A stretch of DNA of 64,000 bases from Oryzomonas japonica (GTDB lineage Bacteria > Desulfobacterota > Desulfuromonadia > Geobacterales > Pseudopelobacteraceae), in the NCBI RefSeq assembly GCF_008802365.1, contig NZ_VZQZ01000007.1, positions 209,003 through 273,002 on the forward strand, given 5' to 3'. The position numbers and the translations under genes were made by a program. The first letter of the stretch is position 1. Every line of letters starts with the position of its first letter. Below, piece after piece: positions 47,366-56,227 of this stretch. A model generated the notes under the pieces. It was not told the DNA's origin. It searched no databases and saw only the letters and a list, made by a program, of their open reading frames with translations.

Positions 47366-48502
47366 ATGCTTGCCGGTAAGAAGATCATATTCCTACTGGG
47401 AAACATGGAACTGGGGGGCGCTGAACGGCAGGCAATGCTTCTCGCCCGGCACCTGCAGGAACGGGAGCATGCCCGAATTGAAGTCTGGGGAATCGGTGAA
47501 CCGGGACGGGTGGCGCAGATGTGCGACGATTCCGGAATACCATGGGAAAATATTCCCCTCAATTTTGGTGCCGGAGTCGTAAGGGACTTCATCGAGGTTG
47601 TTCGATTCTCCCGACGACTTCGTGAAGCAGCGCCCGATGTGTTGCTTCCCTATACCTGGTTTCCCAATGTCCTCTGCGGCCTTGTCTGGCGTTTTTCCGG
47701 ACCCGGGATCTGCGTCTGGAACCAGCGTGATAGTGGTGTTTTTCTCGACCCAACGCGTGTGGTGCACCGCCTGGCGGTGAAACTCACCCCATTTTTCGTC
47801 TCCAACAGCACCCATGCGGCCACCTTTCTTATGGACAGGTTCAGGGTGGATCGGCAGCGCTTGGCAGTAATACCGAACGGAGTTCGGCTGGAACTGCCTC
47901 GTAACGACCGCATTTCCTGGCGAGACCGCCTTGGTGCCGGAGAAGGCGATTTTGTCGGCTGCATGGTGGCGAATTTCAGCCAACTCAAGGACCACGGGAC
48001 GGCTGTCAGGGCTTGGCGCAGGGTTGTTGGCCAACTCGCAGCATGCAACCGCCGTGCATTGCTGGTTCTGGCCGGCAGGGACGATGGAACGGCACACAGC
48101 ATCAGTTTGTTGATCCGGGAGCTTGGTCTTGGCGGGGATGTCCGCATACTGGACGCTGTAGATGATGTACCGGGTTTGCTTGCCGCATGCGATATGGGTG
48201 TGCACTGTTCTGAACATGAAGGATGCCCCAATGCTGTTTTGGAGGAGATGGCGGTCGGACTTCCCGTGGTTGCCTCGGACAATAGCGGCGTGCGGATGGT
48301 CCTTGGGGAGGGAGGGGAGGTTTTCCTTGCCCCATACCGGGATTCGGAAGGCCTTGCCCAACGGATACTTGAATTTGCCATGGACGGTCACTACCGGGCC
48401 AAAGTTGGCAAAAATAATAAACAAAGAATTTTAGACTGTTATAGTGTCGAAGCCATGTGTAGCCATGCCACAAGATTTATTGAAAATGCCTTCAAGGGGT
48501 AG
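47366..48502 (+). CDS. Family 4 glycosyltransferase
   Basis: A 378-residue GT-B enzyme. The ATG at 47366 follows ggag and gives the typical N terminus KKIIFLLGNMELGGAERQAM; the frame is open upstream into the methyltransferase gene but has no support. The donor-binding motif is SEHEGCPNAVLEEMAVGLPVV. The last part of the gene becomes AT-rich, marking the start of a compositionally distinct stretch. Confidence 0.9.
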   Translation: MLAGKKIIFLLGNMELGGAERQAMLLARHLQEREHARIEVWGIGEPGRVAQMCDDSGIPWENIPLNFGAGVVRDFIEVVRFSRRLREAAPDVLLPYTWFPNVLCGLVWRFSGPGICVWNQRDSGVFLDPTRVVHRLAVKLTPFFVSNSTHAATFLMDRFRVDRQRLAVIPNGVRLELPRNDRISWRDRLGAGEGDFVGCMVANFSQLKDHGTAVRAWRRVVGQLAACNRRALLVLAGRDDGTAHSISLLIRELGLGGDVRILDAVDDVPGLLAACDMGVHCSEHEGCPNAVLEEMAVGLPVVASDNSGVRMVLGEGGEVFLAPYRDSEGLAQRILEFAMDGHYRAKVGKNNKQRILDCYSVEAMCSHATRFIENAFKG

Positions 48503-48539
48503 ATGCCGTCTTGTACATCCTTCGCGGAAGGACAAAATA

Positions 48540-49376
48540 TTGAAAATCACCATTGGTATTACAGTCTTTAATCGGCTCGATTATATCAGGAAAATGTGTC
48601 TTTCCCTGCGACACTCGATAGGCCTTGAACAGTGCTCCATCAGGATTTATGACGACTGCAGCGATGCATTCGGCGTGGATGAGATCAAAAAAGAATTCCC
48701 ATTTGTCACGGAATTCAGGAGAAGGAGGCGCAATCTCGGGTCGGACTTGAATATTCAGCAGATGTATCTGGATTTTCTTGAAACCGGTGACGACGTTTTG
48801 ATCAATTGTGATTCCGACATGATCTTCCATGGCGAGTGGCTTACCAAGATACGAGAGCTGCTTCCGTTTACCGATGGCGTTCTCAGTTGCTATAATTCGA
48901 CCTTGCATATTCCTGTAGAGGATTTTGTCATTGAAAACGAGAAAATGGTAAGAAAAGATTCCATAGGATCTGCCGGTACCGTTTTTACCCGCGATATCGT
49001 ACAGTGCATCGTCAATAATGTTAAGCCTTCATACAAATATGATTGGGACTGGTCTAGGTATCTGTCTTCCAAGGGGGTCCGTCTGTTTGTTACCGAACGC
49101 TCATATATTCAGCACATCGGCATCGTGGGACAGAATTGTGATGCCTCCCGGATTATCGATTACGGCCTGAATTTTTTCCCTTCAAACGAAGATACCTTAA
49201 TGCTGAATGTGGCTTTTTTCGAGCAAGTTATCAGGGCTATGCAGGAAGCTGTCGAGCAAAAAAACCACTACTATTATTTTAAATATCAGGTGCCGAAGTA
49301 CAAAATTTTACAATGGATTATAGAACCATTGAGTTTGTTAAAAAAAAGATTTAAATATGGGGCCATTAATAAGTAG
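48540..49376 (+). CDS. Family 2-like glycosyltransferase
   Basis: A GT-A type transferase of about 278 residues. The start is probably TTG at 48540 (LKITIGITVFNRLDYIRK), which lies 8 bases after ggaagga; ATG 48486 would overlap the upstream gene. Motifs are IRIYDDCSD, LINCDSDMIF (DxD) and a late GAINK tail. Codon use and base content are markedly more AT-rich than in genes before 48.4 kb, pointing to separate acquisition. Confidence 0.8.
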   Translation: MKITIGITVFNRLDYIRKMCLSLRHSIGLEQCSIRIYDDCSDAFGVDEIKKEFPFVTEFRRRRRNLGSDLNIQQMYLDFLETGDDVLINCDSDMIFHGEWLTKIRELLPFTDGVLSCYNSTLHIPVEDFVIENEKMVRKDSIGSAGTVFTRDIVQCIVNNVKPSYKYDWDWSRYLSSKGVRLFVTERSYIQHIGIVGQNCDASRIIDYGLNFFPSNEDTLMLNVAFFEQVIRAMQEAVEQKNHYYYFKYQVPKYKILQWIIEPLSLLKKRFKYGAINK

Positions 49377-49402
49377 AACTATCATGATTGGCATAACGGT
49401 CA

Positions 49403-50548
49403 ATGAATATTATTATTAATGCCACATGTCTGACGGCAAATGGCAATACCGGGATCGAGCGTTTTGCTCTTCACATCTGTAAAGAGTTATACCGTATCGA
49501 TAACAGTGTCAACATTGTCAGTTCTCTGCCAATAGCGGGTCTTCCTTTTGCGGGAGCACCATGCATCCTGAAATCAGCACAACAATTTCTTGGCAAAAAT
49601 GAATATTATGTGCGGGGGTTATGGGACCAGACATTATTCAGGTCGTTCGTTGCCCGGCATAAGGCTGATGTTGTCTTCTTTCCCATCCAGGACGGCATGC
49701 TTTTCCCCCCGGCACGTCAGATCGTCACGGTTCATGACCTGCACTATCTGCATTTTGACGAGGATGTACCAGAATGTCAGCGTGAGATTCCTGCTCATAG
49801 GAGATTACTCTACCGGCATAAAATGCCGCATATTCTGAGAAAATCCGCCGCCATTGTTACGGTTTCAGAAGTAACAAAGAATGACTTGGAGGCCACCTAT
49901 AAAATAGATCCTGATAAGATCCACGTCATATACAACGGTTACGATGAAGCCCGTTTTCGTATTCTGAGCGATCCGTATCCGGTATTGGCACGCTATGGTC
50001 TGCAGGATGGCGAATATTTCCTTTATGTTGGCAGTATCCTCAAGCACAAAAATATCACGCGTCTTGTCAGGGCATTTGCCATGCTAAATGGTAATTCCAT
50101 ACTTGTTCTTGCGGGTGTGTGCAAGGATCGTCCGTATCTCAAGGAAATAATGAAGACAATTGACGAATTGCGGTTGCCATTGGAAAAAATACGCTATCTC
50201 GACTATGTTTCCGATGAGGATCTGCCCTATCTCTATAATGGTGCAACTGCCTTGTTGTTGCCTTCTCTGCACGAAGGTTTCGGAGTTCCCATAATCGAGG
50301 CCATGGCTTGCGGAACTCCGGTTATCACTTCCAACTGTTCGGCTATGCCGGAAATTGCCGGAAATGCTGCTTTGCTCGTAGATCCCTATTCGGTTAAGAG
50401 CATTGCCGCTGCCATGCAAGAACTTCTCAACAACCTGCAACATGCAGAAGCATTGAGGATGGCCGGGCTGGAAAGGGTCACGATGTTCAAGTGGTCAACT
50501 TCGGCACAAAAACTCTACGACTTGTGCAAATCAGTGAGTGAATCATGA
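49403..50548 (+). CDS. Family 4 glycosyltransferase (mannosyltransferase-like)
   Basis: A 381-residue GT-B enzyme. The N terminus MNIIINATCLTANGNTGIERFALHI and the donor-site motifs YNGYDEARF, LYVGSILKHKNITRLVRAF and PSLHEGFGVPIIEAMACGTPVI match the mannosyltransferase-like GT4 group. It is AT-rich like its left neighbour and overlaps the flavoprotein gene by 4 bases. The sugar donor is not proven; GDP-mannose could be supplied by the manC-type gene at 56.2 kb. Confidence 0.9.
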   Translation: MNIIINATCLTANGNTGIERFALHICKELYRIDNSVNIVSSLPIAGLPFAGAPCILKSAQQFLGKNEYYVRGLWDQTLFRSFVARHKADVVFFPIQDGMLFPPARQIVTVHDLHYLHFDEDVPECQREIPAHRRLLYRHKMPHILRKSAAIVTVSEVTKNDLEATYKIDPDKIHVIYNGYDEARFRILSDPYPVLARYGLQDGEYFLYVGSILKHKNITRLVRAFAMLNGNSILVLAGVCKDRPYLKEIMKTIDELRLPLEKIRYLDYVSDEDLPYLYNGATALLLPSLHEGFGVPIIEAMACGTPVITSNCSAMPEIAGNAALLVDPYSVKSIAAAMQELLNNLQHAEALRMAGLERVTMFKWSTSAQKLYDLCKSVSES

Positions 50549-51897
50549 AAATCCTCATCCTCGGAGCCGGTCCCACTGGCCTGGGCGCCGCCTACCACCT
50601 CAACAAGCTTGGCCACACCGACTGGCGGCTCTTCGAACGCAACGGCCATGTGGGCGGCCTTTCTGCCTCTTTTCTTGATGATTCTGGTTTTACCTGGGAC
50701 GTCGGCGGGCATGTCCTCTTCTCTCATTACGAATACTTCGACAAGGCCGTTGCCAAAGCCTTGGGCGATACGTACTACGAACACCAGCGGGAGAGCTGGG
50801 TCCGTATCCTGCAAACCTGGGTGCCGTATCCTTTCCAGAACAATGTGCGCCATCTCCCATATGACGCCTTGCAGGCGTGCGTCAAAGGGCTGCGTAATCT
50901 CCAGGGAAACCCATTGCAGACAACCAATTTTCGCGACTGGATGGATACGGTCTTTGGCAACGGCATCGTAAAATACTTCATGGAGCCCTACAACCGCAAG
51001 GTGTGGGGTGTGCCGCTGGAAACCATGAGCAAGGAATGGATCGCCGAGCGGGTAAGCATGGTGGACCTGGCCTGCATTGAAAAAAACATTGCCGATGAAC
51101 GGGACGATCTGAGCTGGGGACCGAACAATACCTTCAAATTTCCGAAGCTGGGAGGGACCGGGGCGATCTACGAGGGAATTGCCGGGTCGTTCAGGGACTG
51201 GATCCATCTGAACCACGAGATGCAGACGGTCGATCTGGAAGCGAAACAGGTCAGGTTCACCAACGGCAGGGTGGAGTCGTATGATGTGCTGATCACTACG
51301 GCTCCTCTGGACGTGTTTGTCAGGTCATGCAACTCCATGCCGGAAGCGGTTGTTACCGCCACGGATGGCCTGGTCCATAACGGCGGTCTGATCGTTGGGC
51401 TCGGGTTTGACGGGGGCCGGACGGATACAAAGTGCTGGATGTATTTCCCGGAGAACAACAGCCCATTCTACCGGGTGACAAATTTCCACAACTATTCTCC
51501 CTACAATGTGCCTAACAGCGACACGGACCGCTCCTTTTCCCTTATGTGCGAGACCACCTACTCGCCACACAAACCGGAGTCTTCGGCGACCATCGTGGGT
51601 GAAACGATCCAGGGGCTTATCAAGAGTGGCATGATCGAGAACCGGCAGAGTGAGGATATTGTCAGCCGTTATCTGATCGATATTCCTTACTCCTATCCGG
51701 TGCCGACGTTGGGGCGGGATAGGGCGCTTAACCTGATCCAGCCATATCTCGAATCAAGGGACGTTTATTCCCGCGGACGTTTCGGCGCCTGGAAATACGA
51801 GGTAGGCAACATGGATCACTCCTTCATGCAGGGGGTAGAAGTGGTTGACCGGTTGTTGGCGGGAGCAGAAGAAAAGGTTATCAACGGAAAGGGTTGA
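50545..51897 (+). CDS. FAD-dependent oxidoreductase, UGM/protoporphyrinogen-oxidase-like
   Basis: A 450-residue flavoprotein with N-terminal dinucleotide motif GAGPTGLGAAYHLNKLG and the second FAD segment ERNGHVGGLSAS. WVPYPFQNNVRHLP and the late GRFGAWKYEVGNMDHSFMQG are conserved in relatives encoded in polysaccharide loci. It resembles UDP-galactopyranose mutase in overall layout, but I cannot confirm the mutase active-site residues. A role in sugar ring isomerisation or oxidation of a lipid-linked sugar is inferred from context. Confidence 0.8.
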   Translation: MKILILGAGPTGLGAAYHLNKLGHTDWRLFERNGHVGGLSASFLDDSGFTWDVGGHVLFSHYEYFDKAVAKALGDTYYEHQRESWVRILQTWVPYPFQNNVRHLPYDALQACVKGLRNLQGNPLQTTNFRDWMDTVFGNGIVKYFMEPYNRKVWGVPLETMSKEWIAERVSMVDLACIEKNIADERDDLSWGPNNTFKFPKLGGTGAIYEGIAGSFRDWIHLNHEMQTVDLEAKQVRFTNGRVESYDVLITTAPLDVFVRSCNSMPEAVVTATDGLVHNGGLIVGLGFDGGRTDTKCWMYFPENNSPFYRVTNFHNYSPYNVPNSDTDRSFSLMCETTYSPHKPESSATIVGETIQGLIKSGMIENRQSEDIVSRYLIDIPYSYPVPTLGRDRALNLIQPYLESRDVYSRGRFGAWKYEVGNMDHSFMQGVEVVDRLLAGAEEKVINGKG

Positions 51898-53045
51898 CAG
51901 GGCTTGAGCCGGTGGGCAAGTTGCAACTACTCAAAGGGCTTGATTCATGTATCGGCAGGATTGCCGTCTGGGGTGCCGCGCTCATTCCGCAACGACTGCC
52001 GGTTGGGCCCCCCTGTTCATTCCTTCTCATCCGCCCCGGTGGCATCGGCGACGCCGTACACCTGATCCCCGCAATCAGCGCCATCAAGTCTGCATACCCG
52101 GACGCGGGCATCGACATCCTCGCCGAAAAACGCAACAGCGCTATCTTCATCCTCTCCCCCTATATCCGCCATGTCTTCCATTATGACCGGCCGGCCGAGT
52201 TGTTCCGCGCCCTGTGCACCGCCTACGATGTGGTCATCGACACCGAACAGTGGCACCGCCTGTCGGCTGTTGTCGCCCGCATGACCCGCACGCCTGTGCT
52301 GATAGGCTATGCCACTAACGAGCGCGCACGCCTGTTTACCCATCCCGCGCCCTACTCCCAGGGCGAGTATGAGATTGACAGCTTTTTCAGACTGCTTGTG
52401 CCGTTAGGTATCGAGCCGCACGAGGTGGTTTTCCCTTTTCTCGATGTTCCCGGCGAAGCGGTGGAACAGGGGGACGCGCTTCTGGGGGAGATCAAAGGAA
52501 AGGCATACGTGATCATTTTCCCCGGCGCCAGTATCCCGGAACGACAATGGGGAGCGGAAAGGTTCAGGAAAGTCGCTGAAATGCTGACTGCATTTGGGAT
52601 AGCGGTTGTCGTGGTGGGGGGCAGAGAAGACGAGCGGCAGGGAGAGATTATCGTTGCCGGCGGGGCGGGGCTGAACTTGGCGGGCCGGACCTCGTTGTCC
52701 GAAACCGCGGCGGTTATTCAGAAAAGCGTCCTGCTGGTAAGCGGTGATTCCGGCGTGTTGCACATTGCCGTGGGGCTAGGGGTTCCGACCGTGTCGTTGT
52801 TCGGGCCGGGAAGGGCGAAAAAATGGGCGCCGCGGGGAGAGCACCATCTGGTGATCGATAAGGTGCTCACCTGTTCCCCCTGCACAACCTTCGGCACCAC
52901 GCCCCCATGCCCCATCGCTGCCCGGTGCATGCGGGACATCACCGTCGATGAGGTCTGCAACGCCGTGACCGTCCTGCTGACTGCCACGGGGGGCCTTCCT
53001 TCTTCCTGTTATCGGAACAAAGAAGGAGAGGAACGGCGTTCCTAA
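51894..53045 (+). CDS. Family 9 glycosyltransferase (heptosyltransferase-like)
   Basis: A GT9 enzyme of up to 383 residues. The start is unclear: TTG 51894 overlaps the upstream stop, and GTG 51912 is an alternative. Conserved features are LLIRPGGIGDAVHLIPAISAIK, VIIFPGASIPERQWGAERF, LVSGDSGVLHIAVGLGVPTVSLFGPG and the cysteine-containing LTCSPC segment. GT9 enzymes add heptose or related sugars to lipopolysaccharide core. It is the last gene of the polysaccharide run. Confidence 0.9.
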   Translation: MTGLEPVGKLQLLKGLDSCIGRIAVWGAALIPQRLPVGPPCSFLLIRPGGIGDAVHLIPAISAIKSAYPDAGIDILAEKRNSAIFILSPYIRHVFHYDRPAELFRALCTAYDVVIDTEQWHRLSAVVARMTRTPVLIGYATNERARLFTHPAPYSQGEYEIDSFFRLLVPLGIEPHEVVFPFLDVPGEAVEQGDALLGEIKGKAYVIIFPGASIPERQWGAERFRKVAEMLTAFGIAVVVVGGREDERQGEIIVAGGAGLNLAGRTSLSETAAVIQKSVLLVSGDSGVLHIAVGLGVPTVSLFGPGRAKKWAPRGEHHLVIDKVLTCSPCTTFGTTPPCPIAARCMRDITVDEVCNAVTVLLTATGGLPSSCYRNKEGEERRS

Positions 53046-53051
53046 CGTCTC

Positions 53052-53234
53052 CTAGGCCTCGATGGGCGCAGGTTCGCAGAGATTCTCGGCGCAATTGGCC
53101 TCAGCGCCGCAGGTGAAGCAGTAGAACTTGGGGGCGGTGGTGATGCGCGCGATCTCCTCTGTTTTTCCGTTGCTTCTGAGCATACACATGTGGCTGTGAG
53201 TGGTTGCGCCGCAACGGCAGGTTGCTGTCGTCAT
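53052..53234 (-). CDS. Small cysteine-rich protein
   Basis: A 60-residue protein with eight cysteines, arranged as CRC, C, CFTC, C and C, with histidines nearby (TTHSHMCM). This suggests one or two zinc sites. It is supported by a strong Shine-Dalgarno (aaaggaggg) 6-7 bases before the ATG. It converges with the GT9 gene 6 bases away and diverges from rmlB. I do not recognise the family. The 172-base gap to rmlB has no clear promoter. Confidence 0.75.
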   Translation of the reverse strand: MTTATCRCGATTHSHMCMLRSNGKTEEIARITTAPKFYCFTCGAEANCAENLCEPAPIEA

Positions 53235-53406
53235 GTTTTCCCTCCTTTGTTGAGATATGTTCTCTGTTTCTATATACCAATATCATCATACGGGCAAGAG
53301 CCGGGCTCTGTCGCTGGTCCGGCGAGTATTTTTTATTCGCAGACCGCCGACAAATATGGTACATTTTTTCGGTTAATACCTTTTTTCAATGAGGAGAAAC
53401 GCCGAG

Positions 53407-54477
53407 ATGCCATTCAAGCCCACATCCCTTCTCGTGACCGGTGGCGCCGGTTTCATCGGTTCCAACTTCATCCATTCCTTCATCGCCGCCAACCCCGGCT
53501 GCGACGTGACCAATCTGGATTGCCTGACCTATGCGGGCAATCTGAAAAATCTGACCGCAGTGGAGAATAACCCCCGCTACCGTTTCATCAAGGGGGACAT
53601 CTGCGATGCCTCCCTGGTGGCGACCATTCTGAAGGAACGGTCGGTCGATGCGGTGGTTCATTTTGCCGCAGAATCCCATGTGGACCGCTCCATTACCGGT
53701 CCCGAGATCTTCGTGCGCACCAATGTGCTGGGGACGCAGGTCCTGCTGGAGGAGAGTCGCCGACACTGGCAGTCCGGGGCGGTGCCTGATTTTCGCTATC
53801 TCCAGATATCGACGGACGAGGTCTACGGTTCCCTTGGCGAAACCGGCTTTTTTACCGAACAGACCCCTCTGGCCGCCAACTCCCCCTATTCGGCCAGCAA
53901 GGCCGGCGCGGACCTGCTGGTGCGGGCCTATCACGAAACCTACGGCATGCCGACCCTCAATACCCGTTGTTCCAATAACTATGGCCCCTACCACTTCCCC
54001 GAGAAACTGATCCCGCTCATGATCCACAATATCATTACCAAAAAACCGCTTCCGGTTTACGGCGATGGTCTCAATGTGCGCGACTGGCTGCATGTGCGCG
54101 ACCACGCCGTGGCGGTGGAGACGGTTCTGAAACATGCCGCCCCCGGCTCAGTCTACAACATCGGCGGCAACAACGAGTGGAAGAACATCGATATCGTTCA
54201 TCTGGTCTGCGACCTGCTGGATGCGCGGTTGGGCCGTTCCGCCGGCGAGAATCGCAGCCTGATCGTTTTTGTAAAGGACCGTCCCGGCCATGATCGTCGC
54301 TATGCCATTGACGCTTCAAAGTTGAAGCGCGATCTGGGCTGGGGGCCTGCCTACACCTTTGAGCGGGGCATCGCCGAGACCATCGACTGGTACCTGGCCA
54401 ATCAGGAGTGGGTGGCCGAGGTCACCTCCGGCGCGTACCGCGAATACTACACACAACAATACGGGGGCAAACAATGA
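53407..54477 (+). CDS. rfbB: dTDP-glucose 4,6-dehydratase
   Basis: RmlB makes dTDP-4-keto-6-deoxyglucose, the second step of dTDP-rhamnose synthesis. An ATG at 53389 exists, but aggaga at 53391-53396 serves the ATG at 53407, giving 356 residues. The NAD motif GGAGFIGSNF, ISTDEVYGSL and the catalytic YSASKAGAD (YxxxK) are present, as is the NNYGPYHFPEKLIPL segment. The stop overlaps the rmlD start by 4 bases. Confidence 0.96.
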   Translation: MPFKPTSLLVTGGAGFIGSNFIHSFIAANPGCDVTNLDCLTYAGNLKNLTAVENNPRYRFIKGDICDASLVATILKERSVDAVVHFAAESHVDRSITGPEIFVRTNVLGTQVLLEESRRHWQSGAVPDFRYLQISTDEVYGSLGETGFFTEQTPLAANSPYSASKAGADLLVRAYHETYGMPTLNTRCSNNYGPYHFPEKLIPLMIHNIITKKPLPVYGDGLNVRDWLHVRDHAVAVETVLKHAAPGSVYNIGGNNEWKNIDIVHLVCDLLDARLGRSAGENRSLIVFVKDRPGHDRRYAIDASKLKRDLGWGPAYTFERGIAETIDWYLANQEWVAEVTSGAYREYYTQQYGGKQ

Positions 54478-55301
54478 TTCTGGTGGTTGGAGCCAACGGC
54501 ATGCTGGGACGGGATTTGATGCCCCTGCTCGGCGACCGGGGACGGGGGGTGGATATCGATGGGATCGACATCACCTCCCTGGAGTCCGTGGAACGCGTTC
54601 TCACGGCGGTACGTCCGTCGGTGGTGATAAATTGCGCCGCATACACCGACGTGGACGGTTGCGAGAGCAATCAGGAAACCGCCATGCGGGTCAATGGGGA
54701 AGGGGTGGGCCATCTGGCCATGGCGAGCCGCACGATCGGAGCGCGTCTGGTCCAGATCAGTAGCGATTATGTCTTTGACGGCAGCAAGGGCACTCCCTAC
54801 CTGGAAGACGACGCCCCCAACCCCCTCAGCGTCTATGGCGAGTCCAAGCTGGCCGGCGAGATGAACGCGGCCGTCAACCCCGATCACCTGATCGTGCGCA
54901 CCCAATGGCTCTACGGCCTCCACGGCAAGAACTTCGTCGAAACCATGCTGCGCTTAGGCTCAGAGCGGGATGAACTTTCGGTGGTGGACGACCAGGTCGG
55001 TTCGCCCACCTGGACCGTGGACCTGGCCCACGCCGTTGTGGCTCTGCTGGAAAAGGGGTGCCGGGGCGTGTACCATGCCGCCAACGAGGGGTACTGTTCG
55101 TGGAACGATTTTGCCCGCGCCATCTTTCAGGAGGCGGGTATGGCGGTAAAGGTCACTGCCATGACCACCGAGCAGTTGAACCGTCCGGCGAGGCGCCCGC
55201 TCTATTCAACGCTGGACTGCGGCAAGCTGGCGCGTGACGGCGGCTATCGGCCGCAGCCGTGGCGGGATGCGCTGCGGTCGTATTTGAAATTGAGAAAATA
55301 A
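54474..55301 (+). CDS. rfbD: dTDP-4-dehydrorhamnose reductase
   Basis: RmlD reduces the keto sugar to dTDP-L-rhamnose with NAD(P)H. The start at 54474 (MILVVGANGMLGRDL) overlaps rmlB and gives 275 residues. Motifs are GANGMLG, ISSDYVFDGSKGTPY and the YGESKLAGE catalytic YxxxK. It works with RmlB just upstream and RmlC at 33 kb. rmlA, the thymidylyltransferase, is not visible in the window. Confidence 0.95.
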   Translation: MILVVGANGMLGRDLMPLLGDRGRGVDIDGIDITSLESVERVLTAVRPSVVINCAAYTDVDGCESNQETAMRVNGEGVGHLAMASRTIGARLVQISSDYVFDGSKGTPYLEDDAPNPLSVYGESKLAGEMNAAVNPDHLIVRTQWLYGLHGKNFVETMLRLGSERDELSVVDDQVGSPTWTVDLAHAVVALLEKGCRGVYHAANEGYCSWNDFARAIFQEAGMAVKVTAMTTEQLNRPARRPLYSTLDCGKLARDGGYRPQPWRDALRSYLKLRK

Positions 55302-55321
55302 CTGTTTACAGGGAGATGTTC

Positions 55322-55681
55322 ATGGAACGAGGAGAACGCCCTTGGGGGGAATACGTTGTACTGGATGAGAATGCCAGCTACAAGATCAAGCGCATCGAGG
55401 TCAAGCCGGGACAACGTTTGTCGTTGCAGAAACACCACCACCGCAGCGAGCACTGGATCGTCGTATCCGGCATTGCCAAGGTCACCTGTGGCGATGAGGA
55501 GTTTTTCGTCAATGTCAACGAATCCACCTTTATCCCGATCGGGAAGAACCACCGCCTGGAAAATCCGGGGAAGATCCCTCTGGTAATCATCGAGGTGCAG
55601 AGCGGCGAGTATCTCGGTGAAGACGATATCGTCCGTTTTGATGATGATTACAACCGTTGTTCTTTGCCCGATGCCTCTTAA
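55322..55681 (+). CDS. Cupin mannose-6-phosphate isomerase (type II PMI domain)
   Basis: A 119-residue single-domain cupin. Its sequence (RPWGEYVVLDENASYKIKRI, SLQKHHHRSEHWIVVSG, FIPIGKNHRLENPG) matches the C-terminal isomerase domain of bifunctional ManC/AlgA, with the HHHRxEHW metal-binding segment. The guanylyltransferase half is a separate gene two positions downstream, so the two activities are split. The ATG at 55322 follows cagggag. Confidence 0.88.
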   Translation: MERGERPWGEYVVLDENASYKIKRIEVKPGQRLSLQKHHHRSEHWIVVSGIAKVTCGDEEFFVNVNESTFIPIGKNHRLENPGKIPLVIIEVQSGEYLGEDDIVRFDDDYNRCSLPDAS

Positions 55682-55700
55682 CGTTCTGCTGCGGATATAC

Positions 55701-56213
55701 ATGTCTAACTATTTAAAATATATCGCTATCATCTTTTTGCTGCTGGTGCTGCCGGCCTGCGCCACCACATCCACGACGGTTGTGGACGAGGAGGTGGTCA
55801 CCAACAAGCAACCGATGGCAACCTATAAATCCCTGGTCATCCGCAACTTCGAACTGAATCGCGAATTGTACACCAGCGTCCCGGAAGGGCGCATGGGCGA
55901 GCGCGAACGGCGCTATGCCCAGATGCCGGCGGAATTTGCCGAGCAGATAGAGCGTTACGTCCGCTCACGGCATACCTATCAGGAGGTGGCTCGCGACGGT
56001 CAGGTAACCGGGACGACGCTTGTGCTGAAGGGACGCTTTACCAGGATCGGGCGCTTCCGCATCTCCATCACGGCAACACTGTACGATGGCGCCACCGGCC
56101 AGGAGGTCGCCTATTTCCGTCAAACCCTGTGGGATGTCTTCGACACCAGTGAGACCCTCAGCAGCCTGGCCCGGGAAGTGGCCGACTTCATAGACCGCAT
56201 TCAATACAAGTAA
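55701..56213 (+). CDS. Outer-membrane-type lipoprotein
   Basis: A 170-residue protein starting MSNYLKYIAII with lipobox LPAC at about 18-21, so it is probably lipidated. The body (KSLVIRNFELNRELY; TLVLKGRFTRIGRFRISITATLYDG) resembles DUF4410-type lipoproteins of unknown role. It sits between the isomerase and the guanylyltransferase in a surface-sugar operon, which suggests an envelope function. Confidence 0.75.
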   Translation: MSNYLKYIAIIFLLLVLPACATTSTTVVDEEVVTNKQPMATYKSLVIRNFELNRELYTSVPEGRMGERERRYAQMPAEFAEQIERYVRSRHTYQEVARDGQVTGTTLVLKGRFTRIGRFRISITATLYDGATGQEVAYFRQTLWDVFDTSETLSSLAREVADFIDRIQYK

Positions 56214-56227
56214 GGAAGGGGCTCTTC

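Noticed and set aside
53029..53043. AGGAAC-ggc-GTTCCT hairpin as a terminator after the GT9 gene
   Set aside because: The stem is only six base pairs and overlaps the coding end, with no T-tract.
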